A stretch of DNA of 64,000 nt. It comes from Epichloe hybrida (Eukaryota > Ascomycota > Sordariomycetes > Hypocreales > Clavicipitaceae). Shown piece by piece: positions 55,744-64,000 of the stretch. The stretch is from assembly GCA_019022495.1 (NCBI GenBank), contig JAFEKR010000021.1, forward strand, positions 186,001 through 250,000, written 5' to 3'. The notes beneath the pieces are model-generated. The model ran no database searches and was not told the DNA's origin. It saw only the letters and a program-made list of their open reading frames with translations. A program made the translations under genes and the position numbers. Position 1 is the first letter of the stretch. The number at the start of each line of letters is the position of its first letter.

Positions 55744-56737
55744 TGAAATGCAGTACACAACACGGTCTGAAATTCTATTCTCGGTAGGGCGGCGCCGAGG
55801 AGTTTGCATGGTTTTTTTTTTCCCCCCCTTTTGTTGTCGGCAAGCAAGTCAAGAAGCATGCGTGCATGCATGCGTGATTTGATGGCGGGTACCACCGCAT
55901 TCAGAGAGCGCACTATCGATCGTCATCTTCAAAAAGCATAGATAGCACCAGGGGGGTTGGAAAGCTACGACTCATTTCTTCAAACTCGATTCTCACCATC
56001 ATACACATTTAGATGCATCGTAGATATCACATCAACACATCACATTGTATTCTCATGGCTGTCCTCATACTCAAGTGCATGCACCATGCACTACAAACGA
56101 TAGAAATCTCGACGATGGGTATGTACCGAAGTGACACAGGAGAGAGAAGAGCGTCATGAATGCAAAAAACATGAAACAAAGAGATTTCGTCCTCGGACAA
56201 GAAAATAAAACTCAACCACAGACCCCAAGACAAGGGAAGGAAGCGTGAAAAAAAAAAGAAAATAAACTCCATTCTCCCCATCCCCAAGACCACGTTCATG
56301 CTGAGCTCTTTCGTCCATCTAGCAGAAGTCTGGCTGTTGCCCGTCTGGAACAGCGCGGATGCACTCTACATGTCTTCGGCCCCTGTTCCTGATATTAATT
56401 ACGCCCATTGCCAATGTTTGCGACATGTCAAGCTGGAAATATACAGCGCCGCAGAACGAGACGGGCTACAGCATCGTAGTAAAGCCGACGTGGCCAACGG
56501 CCAAAGAAATGTAAGAAAATTCGAAAAGGAAAAGGAAAAGGTGCCATGTAGATCGTAGAGTCAAATCGTTCATATCCGAACTCATCGATTTGAGTGTTAA
56601 TTTTTGTTGTCCGCTGCATACCGTGGGATGTCTCATCCGCTGGGAGAGGGTGAGCCATGTGCTGTTTGATGACTTGGCTTCTTGACGGACATGATTTAAC
56701 CGATTTTTCTTCTCGACACAAAACTGCAATACCGAGC
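55744..56737. other. Convergent 3' region of ZPR1 and the two-repeat protein gene
   Basis: No supported gene. A GCATGCGT/GCATGCATGC repeat lies at about 55857-55876, and short T/C runs at about 55812-55830. Confidence 0.5.
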
Positions 56738-58690
56738 TTAGAAGAACGATGGTTTTGTCAGAACGCGATATTCGACGTAGTCCTCGCCGTCGATGTTGAT
56801 TATAGTCCCCTGAGACACAAGCTTTCCCGTAAACGGCCCAGTCGACTTCCGTTCGTATTTGATCCCGTCATAGATTTTAGCATCATCAGCACCACCCTTC
56901 ATACGCAACGTCTCTTGTCTGGCCCAGACCTTGTTCAGTCGCTGCATATCTTCTGATTCATGGAAAAGCATTCTTCCGTTTCCATTGTGGTGATGTTCGA
57001 TGGGCATGTTGGAAGCTGCGGCGGCGGCGGCGGCGGCAGCGTTGGCAGCGTTGGCAGCATCGACTGCAGCTGCCGCTACAGCTCGCTCCCGATGGATAGC
57101 TTGACGATCAGCTCGGCCTTGGGCTGCTTCGACTCGTGCAATCTCCCGCCGCGCAAGAGCACTGGTCCGTTCCGCAGCCTCTACGCTGTGGACTCGATTG
57201 ACTCGGATCTCGTTCTCGCTCATGGAAGCTCGGATAGGACGCGGCTCAGTTCGGCGAGACTGGCGAAGCTCGTGACCGTTGTAAGGATGCCGTCCGTTCA
57301 TGCGATCGTCATCACCTTGTGGAGAGGCGGTGAATGTGGGCACGGTTACATTATGGGGCTGCTTATACGGCATAGTCCCAGCTCGGGTTTGCGCCTCGTA
57401 CACGGCCTTGGTTTCGTTTTCGATTCGCTCGGCAGATGTCTCGCCATGGTCTAGTTGGTATTGCCGAACTCGACAGTATTCCTTCACCTCTTGCCTATTA
57501 AGTGCCTTCAAGTGAGGCTCAAACTCGACCTCCTCGTAGGGAATCCACAGTGCACCAGCACCAGCCGGAAAGTTTCCGTCCACGAAGCGTCCGTCCCTCG
57601 TCTCCCTCACCACCTTGACTCTGAACATGTCATTCTGACCGAGAATACCGTAAACAGCGTGGCGATCCTTGGCGTCAATTTCACTTGACGGTTTCCAGTA
57701 CCCTATCAAGATACGTGTCGGGCGAGTGCCGGGCAATGGGTCGATGGAAAATCGACCTTGATGCGACGCCATGGTCTGTTGAGGTGTAGGCAGCGACTGC
57801 TCAGGAACGAGCTCCTGCGGGGCAGGGTTGATGGCCGCAAAACCACCACTCCCTCTTCGGCGCTTTAAGTCTGGACGACCTGCCACCTGAAGGTGCTCTG
57901 GCATGTCCGAGCCGTAGGCGATAGCTGGGGGCTGGACGGGATTATCCAGGGCTGGGTTCTCTTTCACTCGGCGGATAGCCTCCTGAACTGCAATAGCTTC
58001 GGCAGCCATGCGCTGATCTTCAGTCTCCTCGGGCGCGACCTCGGATCGTAGACGGGTATACTCCTTCACTTGAAAATGATCCAAGCCGACAAGATGATCA
58101 GAGAAGATGACACGTTCGAATGTCACCCAGCTGCCACCTGGACCAGGAGGCAAGGGATAATCTTCTGCCAATGATTCACCCTCTTTGGTGTTGGGCTGGA
58201 TACGGGTCCGAAGACGATCTCTGACGTCGATGAAACCGATAACGGCGTGTTTCTTCTCGTCGTCGGGAACGAGAGAGTCCCGCCAAGTGCCCAGCAAGAC
58301 GCCTTTGACTCCCGGGCCACCGAGGCTCTGGCGGTTGGGCTTGAACTTTGTGAAGCCGTCGAGTGACGTCGGCGATCTTTCGGGTGCAGCTGTGTGAGCA
58401 CTCTCAAGTTTGCTCTCGCTTAAATCGTTGAATATCGAGTTGCGTTTTCGCTTAGGATAGTGTGAACCGGCAGCCTCGTCTTGCGCGCCGTCATCCAATA
58501 CCTCGTCCTCTTTCCCTTCTGTAGCTTCGAGTCCGCCGAGCTTGGAACCCGCACAATCACCACGATCCCTCACCACTATTTCGTCCTCGAGATTGTTCAG
58601 GGCTGCGTTGCTGTCAGGATCGCTCAGCTCACTCTCACCCTCGTTATCCTCAGTACGGCTTCTATTGCCGCTAAGGCGTCTAAGCATCAT
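56738..58690 (-). CDS. Nuclear-looking protein with duplicated uncharacterised domain
   Basis: Single exon of 650 residues from ATG 58690. An acidic N-terminus is followed by a basic PKRKRN (about 79-84). Two copies of one domain follow at about 129-215 (GVLLGTWRDSL, HAVIGFIDVRDRLRTRI, WVTFERVIFSDHL, QVKEYTRLR) and 325-410 (RILIGYWKPSS, HAVYGILGQNDMFRVKV, LWIPYEEVEFEPHL, EVKEYCRVR). A KRRRG signal lies between them. A coiled, Ala-rich helix (about 505-560, Ala runs from GCN codon repeats) and a final KIYDGIKYERKSTGP plus GEDYVEYRVLTKPSFF close the protein. I know similar unnamed fungal proteins but no function. The ATG overlaps a branch-point/acceptor-like CTAACATGATGCTTAG, so a further upstream exon may exist and the first few residues are uncertain. 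Confidence 0.82.
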   Translation of the reverse strand: MMLRRLSGNRSRTEDNEGESELSDPDSNAALNNLEDEIVVRDRGDCAGSKLGGLEATEGKEDEVLDDGAQDEAAGSHYPKRKRNSIFNDLSESKLESAHTAAPERSPTSLDGFTKFKPNRQSLGGPGVKGVLLGTWRDSLVPDDEKKHAVIGFIDVRDRLRTRIQPNTKEGESLAEDYPLPPGPGGSWVTFERVIFSDHLVGLDHFQVKEYTRLRSEVAPEETEDQRMAAEAIAVQEAIRRVKENPALDNPVQPPAIAYGSDMPEHLQVAGRPDLKRRRGSGGFAAINPAPQELVPEQSLPTPQQTMASHQGRFSIDPLPGTRPTRILIGYWKPSSEIDAKDRHAVYGILGQNDMFRVKVVRETRDGRFVDGNFPAGAGALWIPYEEVEFEPHLKALNRQEVKEYCRVRQYQLDHGETSAERIENETKAVYEAQTRAGTMPYKQPHNVTVPTFTASPQGDDDRMNGRHPYNGHELRQSRRTEPRPIRASMSENEIRVNRVHSVEAAERTSALARREIARVEAAQGRADRQAIHRERAVAAAAVDAANAANAAAAAAAAASNMPIEHHHNGNGRMLFHESEDMQRLNKVWARQETLRMKGGADDAKIYDGIKYERKSTGPFTGKLVSQGTIINIDGEDYVEYRVLTKPSFF

Positions 58691-59600
58691 GTTAGTTGGT
58701 GTGACTGAAACTTCTCCTTCTCGTTACAGATGTCCGAGGATGACATGCGAGGCGGGGCAGTAACAGCCGACCGAAGGCTCGACTTCTAACAGGGTGAAGA
58801 TGGGGAGGAAGATGAAAAAGATGTGGGACAGCAACACATGGCCGTGGGACCTTTCCATGAAGGGATCATGTACAGTGTGAGATTGCATCAAGATCAAAAA
58901 AGTCTCGTCTTCAACCCCGCAATACGACCTTCTCCAGCCAAGATCCTGCCACAGAGCACACAAGAAAATGGATGAGGTTTGAATGCACCAAGTTGACACT
59001 TGTCTTTCCTTCTTGTTTCCCTAGAGTGATTGTGTAACATGAAAGATGGATGATACAAAGGGTTGCGAGTGGATGATAGGTGCGCGGCAAAGCTACACCA
59101 AGAATTCAGCCCAAGGAAACCCAATCACGTTGAAGCGCATAAACGTTGTCGTTCCACAGCAGTAGTCGAAGGACCGAGTGACGGAAGACGATTTGGCGTG
59201 ATGAGGCCAAGTAGGGACAGTTTCATGTAATCATATGTTGGGTTGATCGGCAAGGTTGAGACTTTGTTGGTCCGAGATGATCAGATTTGGAGTCCAGTAC
59301 CGACCATGTGAAGTAGACGTCAGAAGAACGAGGTCATTGCTCGGCAGTTCGCATCTATCCGGACGTGTGTAAACAGGGCAGGATGATGAGTCCTCCTGGG
59401 CTTGCCGCAAGGGATGTGCCAGTTTGAAAAAAAGGATGGGCCGTGACGACGGCGAACTCTGTCTGCGGAATTTGCACCGACTTGACTTTGTCTCCGTTTT
59501 GGAAAGGAACAAGACGGAGAGGTTGTAGGTTGCGGACGCGGACGCGGACGCGAAGTGACTAGCCGAGCGTGGATATTGGTTTTATTTGGAGGCGGAGCAT

Positions 59601-59636
59601 GGTGATGGTGACGGTGACGGTGACGGTGACGGTGGC
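59601..59636. repeat. GGTGAC hexamer array
   Basis: About six tandem copies of GGTGAC, the first (GGTGAT) and last (GGTGGC) imperfect. Confidence 0.88.
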
Positions 59637-59840
59637 AGATTGATCCATACGAAGATACGGACGTAGATAGAGACGGGAAATAGGATCGTTAGGCCTGGAC
59701 AATTTTGTGGTTGTGTGGACCTTCTGCAACTGACAACTCAACACGAGATTGCCGATGTGACCAACAAAGGCCCGGCCCAGGCAGGAGCGACCAGGAGGGT
59801 CGAATCAGACAGCCAAAGTCGCATGTGGGTGGTTGTGGTT

Positions 59841-59907
59841 TTGCAGCATGTTGCAGCATGTTGCAGCATTTGCAGCAATTTGTTGGCATTCAGGCATTCA
59901 GGCATTC
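59841..59907. repeat. TTGCAGCATG repeats followed by GCATTCAG repeats
   Basis: Three copies of the 10-mer TTGCAGCATG (59841-59870, the last with a changed end), then three copies of the 8-mer GCATTCAG from about 59886. Confidence 0.88.
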
Positions 59908-60111
59908 CTCAACATTCGTCCACAGTGTGCACTCTGCCGCACTCTGCGCCGCACTCTGCCCCAGGGCACAGGAAAAGAGGAAACAGGAAACTGGAAACTG
60001 GCCAGGATGTTGCCGGGGTGGGACTATTCATCAGGGGCCGGGGGGGGGGGGACGGTGAAAGGGAAACCCTCTCCTCCAACGAACCGGGAATCAGGGAATC
60101 AGTTGTTCAAC

Positions 60112-60492
60112 TCACGTAGGCAGTGGCGGTGCGTGATCGCCGTTGGGAGCATCTTCAGCGGCCCCGAGTCGACTGGATGCGCCGGTATCGCCAGAGTTGC
60201 TGTGTTCTTGCTTGGGCCGCCGCTGCGCAAACGGCTCTTCCGAGGTTGCGGCCGATGCGAATGGCCGAGAAGCCGCAGCAACTGCGTCTGCAGCTGCAGC
60301 TGTTGATGGTGCCGGGCCTGAAATCGGGGACCGTGATATAAACCCAGTCGGCGGTGGTGTGCTGATGTTCTTCGCACGATGATGCTCCTCCATGGCGCGC
60401 GTGCGCGATGGGCCGAACCGTGATGCGCAGGCCTCAGGCGATGTGTTGGGCGTGGACGAGCGATGAGGGTTGGGAAGGGAAGGAGAATTCAA
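60112..60492 (-). CDS. Possible hypothetical protein exon (weak)
   Basis: An open frame of 126 residues, Pro/Ala/Ser-rich (MNSPSLPNPHRSS; MEEHHRAKNISTPPP at 60391), runs into a strong donor-like GTGAGT at 60115 just before its stop. It could be the first exon of a spliced gene transcribed leftwards. I could not find a convincing second exon: frames after the candidate acceptors near 60000 close within about 40 codons. No domain is visible, and GC-rich DNA can produce such frames by chance. Confidence 0.22.
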   Translation of the reverse strand: MNSPSLPNPHRSSTPNTSPEACASRFGPSRTRAMEEHHRAKNISTPPPTGFISRSPISGPAPSTAAAADAVAAASRPFASAATSEEPFAQRRPKQEHSNSGDTGASSRLGAAEDAPNGDHAPPLPT

Positions 60493-62933
60493 GAAATAAA
60501 GACGCAGGATGCCGAGGAGAAGAAGCGCAGTTGTACGACGGAGTAAGGTGGCGGGTTGAAAGCGATAACTTTTAAGTGTGTTTATAAAAGAGGTTTCACT
60601 CTGGCTGGCTGGCTCTGGCTGGCTCTGGTTGGCTCTGGCTCGCCGTGGCTGGTCAGCAATTCCTCTCGGGAGGGTCCCTTGGTCCCCTGTACAAGCCCCA
60701 GTCTTTATTACTCAATGTTGTAATCCGTATGTGACTCTGCACGCCCTGTCGAGGACGGTCAAGCAAAGATGAGAAGAATGCGACTCCGGATACATTCATG
60801 TGGAAATAGTACCTCCGTACGGAATTATGCTGAGAGAGATTTTTTATTCTATTCTTTCTCGTAATCTGGAGCCGCAGTCTTATTGGTAGGGGTTGCGCAT
60901 ACGGACTACTGTTCTTTGGTCTATGTAGCTGGTTATCTCAACAGTTAGGCAAGGTGTCAATGACATTCGGCCAGGGTACGTACAATGAATGGCATGGTGG
61001 CTAGCAAAAGAGGGTCGAATTTGCAATACCACCATCGCGGGCCATTTTTGGCTAATAACTCGAACCAACGTTATTTCTGCACCATGTTGCGGAAGAGGAG
61101 ATTATCATCCAAAATAGCGAGGCTAGTCCACGATTGGTCTAAGACGGGCGGTAAAATAGGATGAATCATAACCAAGCGCTTCAATGGCAGTCGGTCCAAG
61201 CAAACAGTCACCACAACATGTCGCTTCGTTATCAGATAGGCTGTCTCCCCTTGTCTTGGTCCCGTATCCTGGCAAAGGTGGAGGGCAGACGGAGCCGCCA
61301 GCCATCGTCCAGGGAGACTGCAAGTTCATCCGCCACCGGCAGCTTTTGTCGGTAATGTATGCCTTGCCGGACTGCGATGGACTTGAAGCGTGCATAGATG
61401 CCCAACTTCTCGCAAAAGCATGAACTAGGTTCCATGGAGTAGCGTGGCACTTCAAAAAAAACTTGTTCGTGCTCCATACAGCTAGCTAGTATTACGTCGC
61501 ACTAGCCTCAATCCAGACGCCATGCTTTCGCTCTGATCGAACCATCTGGTTTCATTGTTGCGCTCCCCTTCCCATAGTACGGCAGTAACTAACTCGTTGG
61601 CAACCCGATGGTGGCCTTTCCGTCCAGCAAACCGGACAAGATTCTGTCTCGTTAGCGTACCGCCACGGCAAGACACATCTGACGACTCGAGTGTGTTGTC
61701 TCTGGCACGGATCATGTTGCTTTGTTAAACGCATACGTAACAGATTGATGAGGTCGTGTTCAGAGGGGGGGTTGGTGGCTCGAGAGAAATGACCTAATGC
61801 CCTCTTATGCGCTCACAATAAAGATAAGTGCCGTACCGTACGGCAGTTTCTAGAATCAGAAGAAATAAGTTGCTCACCGCTCAAGAATACCGAGGTCGTG
61901 AAAAAACTTGATTAAATCTGTCGAGAAACGGGGACAAGAATCTGACAGTTTTGTTTGCTCCTGCCTTTTTGGAAAGGTTGCTGCTTATTGGCTCGTGTTA
62001 CTTGCTGACCTGAATGGACAAGTTGACATCTGCCCCATTTAAATAGAATACCGTAGAAGACGGGTCGATGGATCATGTGCGGCGACCAAGGACAAAGAGA
62101 AACAAACTTGTTGAACATGTGAGTTTGAGTTTGATCAGTGGGTATGCCAGACGCCTCCATTCTCAATGTATCAGGTCTGACGACCCCATGCGTAGACTGT
62201 TCGAATTGCAAAGCCTGCCGAACTCGCTACACGAGCATACAGTCACCTGGGCAAAGTGTGCATCGTCACCCGAATAATGCGGTGCACGATGACACGATAA
62301 GGTGGACGTGGTACATGATAAGGGAGCGTCTGACGATTTGCAAGCGTCACAAGTACCTGAATGTGTTGGCATGTTAGTAACAATAAAGGTCTTCATGTGC
62401 CCGAGGCTGAGGGCTGAGGAGCAACGAGAGACCTGATGCTGCTAAACTAGGCGCAGAACGGGCAATACGTTATCACGTAATTTCAGTCGCAGCACCAAAT
62501 CTTTCGGCCCGGGGGGGGGAATGGCAAGGAGCTGATGCAGTCCAACCCGAAAGAGATCCTTCGGAGATAGACATCGTACTCATGGCAGGGGGTTAGTTGC
62601 TGCACGCAGAATGACAGGTATTCATATGAACGGTGAGTCAGCCACCGACAGGGTGTCCAACCAACAGAATGAGATTGAGAGGTGCAATGGCTGAGGTGAA
62701 GAGGGGCTTTGCGTTCAGTTCTCCCGTCGGGGATATTGATGGACTGGCTCGGAAAAATCGACTCTACGGCTAGAGGCCCATGAATACGACGCTCGATATT
62801 ATCGAGTCGCGCTGATTTGGCATCTACTTCATCACTTCAGAACACTGGTCGAGGGTTTAGCAAAGGCTAGATTTGATACTATATCAGATCGCTCTGATGT
62901 TAATGCACAGGAGATGATGAACATCGAGTTGCT

Positions 62934-64000
62934 TCAACTTCGACCACCTCTTCCTCTGCCACGGCCCCTTCCTCTCCCACGCCCTCCTCCACGGCCACCT
63001 TTCTTCCCACCCCGGCCACTATTCCTGTTGTCGAATCTCTCAAAGAGCTGCTCCTCGCCGAATGCCGCTTCGCCGAATCGCATGAAATTCACTAGCCCCC
63101 TGTCCACAACAGCTATGAGTACGTTCCTGTGACCGTGTTTCAGCCGCTGGTAGAGTCTTCCGGGGCCTTGCCATGCTGGGTTTGGGGGGTCCAGCGGTGT
63201 AGATTCCAATAATGCTTCGACCTGCTCCAGGGTGGGCACACTGGAGTCAGCAGTGTCAGAAATAGCAATGAGGAAATCGGGTGGAGGGGGATTTTTCTTG
63301 GAGAATGGAGCACCGTTGCCTTTCCAGACGTGGTAATGCACGCGAAAGGGCTCCTGAACTTGTCGAAGTGTCGGCGTGGCTGATGATGGCTTATGCCGCG
63401 GGAGCAATGCTAGCTGTTGATAGATGGGTCGATATGCTCGATATATGCCTGGCGACACGATAGGGCCGAACGGTTCAGGTGGCGGAAGTCGTTGCCGTGG
63501 GATCATCGAAAAGAGCCATTCCCACAGCGAGGTTGATGGCGGCGTCGAAGAACCTGGCCCTCGAGTCGGGGAAAGGTCGTTCAATGGCGCGCGCATGACG
63601 TGGAATCCAGCACGTTTGAGATGTGTATACACCTGGAACTTGGGCAGCGTGGTCTTGCCACGCTCCCCTTCATATCCGATGAGGAAACTATACGCCGCTT
63701 CCAATGTGAGCGGTAGTCCGGCATCGTAGTCATCAGGACCGAACATGTTCCTTGTAGATCCGCCGCCATCTGTGACTTTGGGCAGCAACTCCTCAAACTC
63801 CTTGTCCGGCCACCACACGTCCACCGTGCCCCTTTCAATCAGGTACAGCGCTTCTTCAGGCAAGAGCCATAATCTTCCGACCCCCAGCTGGTCTTTGCTC
63901 CCCGATACGGCTCGGCCAATATCTCGCATCCAGTTCCCGCGCTCGTGCTCCATGACGACGACACGGTCATGGAGCAGGGCATCGTCCGACTTGCTGTCCG
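62934..64000 (-). CDS. SEN54: tRNA-splicing endonuclease subunit SEN54 (5' part cut by window end)
   Basis: Partial: the frame is open to the right edge, so the N-terminus lies beyond 64000. The internal ATG at 63953 would give 339 residues but is not the true start, because coding sequence (SKSDDALLHDRVVV) continues upstream of it. The diagnostic Sen54 domain reads RLWLLPEEALYLIERGTVDV followed by WWP, then PLTLEAAYSFLIG and FQVYTHLKRAGFHVMR. Sen54 is a structural subunit of the Sen2-Sen34-Sen15-Sen54 complex that cuts introns from pre-tRNA. A C-terminal FHVWKGNG-like segment (YHVWKGNGAPFSKKNPP) and LLIAVVDRG-type strand (VLIAVVDRGLVNFMRFG) complete the endonuclease-like fold. The last ~30 residues are an RGG-rich tail (GRGGKKGGRGGG...), an RNA-binding-type extension. 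Confidence 0.93.
   Translation of the reverse strand, partial: DSKSDDALLHDRVVVMEHERGNWMRDIGRAVSGSKDQLGVGRLWLLPEEALYLIERGTVDVWWPDKEFEELLPKVTDGGGSTRNMFGPDDYDAGLPLTLEAAYSFLIGYEGERGKTTLPKFQVYTHLKRAGFHVMRAPLNDLSPTRGPGSSTPPSTSLWEWLFSMIPRQRLPPPEPFGPIVSPGIYRAYRPIYQQLALLPRHKPSSATPTLRQVQEPFRVHYHVWKGNGAPFSKKNPPPPDFLIAISDTADSSVPTLEQVEALLESTPLDPPNPAWQGPGRLYQRLKHGHRNVLIAVVDRGLVNFMRFGEAAFGEEQLFERFDNRNSGRGGKKGGRGGGRGRGRGRGRGRGGRS

Larger units (their letters stand above)
58691..62933. other. Repeat-rich region with at most one weak gene candidate
   Basis: Besides the weak candidate at 60112-60492, no protein is recognisable. The stretch 59.6-60.1 kb holds several unrelated short repeats (GGTGAC, TTGCAGCATG, GCATTCAG, GCACTCTGC), and CTGG-rich repeats lie at about 60600-60652. 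60.7-62.9 kb shows nothing beyond ordinary intergenic sequence. Confidence 0.5.

Overview
The window looks like nuclear DNA of a filamentous ascomycete, most likely a sordariomycete and possibly of the order Hypocreales. It has short GT-AG introns (about 48-180 nt) with CTNAC-type branch points, Zn2Cys6 and C2H2 regulators, and housekeeping proteins with clear fungal orthologues (CWC27, Hsf1, ORC6, YME1, GDE1, ZPR1, SEN54). The order-level placement is an inference from general look only. No rRNA, tRNA, CRISPR array, bacterial operon or intact transposon was recognised. Splice sites were placed by eye from reading frame, GT/AG signals and protein-family continuity. LAYOUT: 1-1.76 kb is gene-free and partly AT-rich. 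1.76-8.8 kb holds an aldehyde dehydrogenase (+), a degenerate metallo-beta-lactamase-like protein (-) and a Zn2Cys6 regulator (+). 9.7-19.2 kb is gene-dense: spliceosomal cyclophilin CWC27 (+), heat shock factor Hsf1 (+, behind a roughly 690-nt ATG-free leader), PPIL3/Cyp10-type cyclophilin (-), ORC6 (+) and an SDR oxidoreductase (-) with a minisatellite just upstream of its start. 21.3-22.7 kb carries a low-complexity single-pass membrane protein (+). 23.6-26.1 kb carries the mitochondrial i-AAA protease YME1 (-). 27.7-29.1 kb carries a four-finger C2H2 regulator (-). It is followed by about 15.4 kb with no recognisable gene, all upstream of that regulator and rich in homopolymers, microsatellites and a recurrent TACGGAGTA-like motif. 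44.5-48.3 kb is an SPX-ankyrin-GDPD protein of the Gde1 type (-). 49.9-52.1 kb is a mitochondrial PPR-like protein (-). 52.4-55.7 kb is a tight co-directional trio: a five-exon DUF866 zinc protein, an Rpr2/Snm1-type RNase P/MRP subunit, and ZPR1. 56.7-58.7 kb is a nuclear-looking protein with a duplicated uncharacterised domain (-). 58.7-62.9 kb is mostly repeats. The right edge holds the C-terminal part of SEN54 (-), cut by the window end. TOGETHER: most genes are single-copy housekeeping functions in RNA processing (CWC27, PPIL3, Snm1-like, SEN54), replication (ORC6), stress transcription (Hsf1), mitochondrial quality control (YME1, PPR) and phosphate/phospholipid metabolism (GDE1). They do not form one pathway. 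No convincing new multi-gene system was found. The most unusual points are the 15-kb non-coding block upstream of the C2H2 factor, the ATG-free Hsf1 leader, a perfect 22-bp palindrome in the gene-free block, and the uncharacterised two-repeat protein at 56.7 kb.
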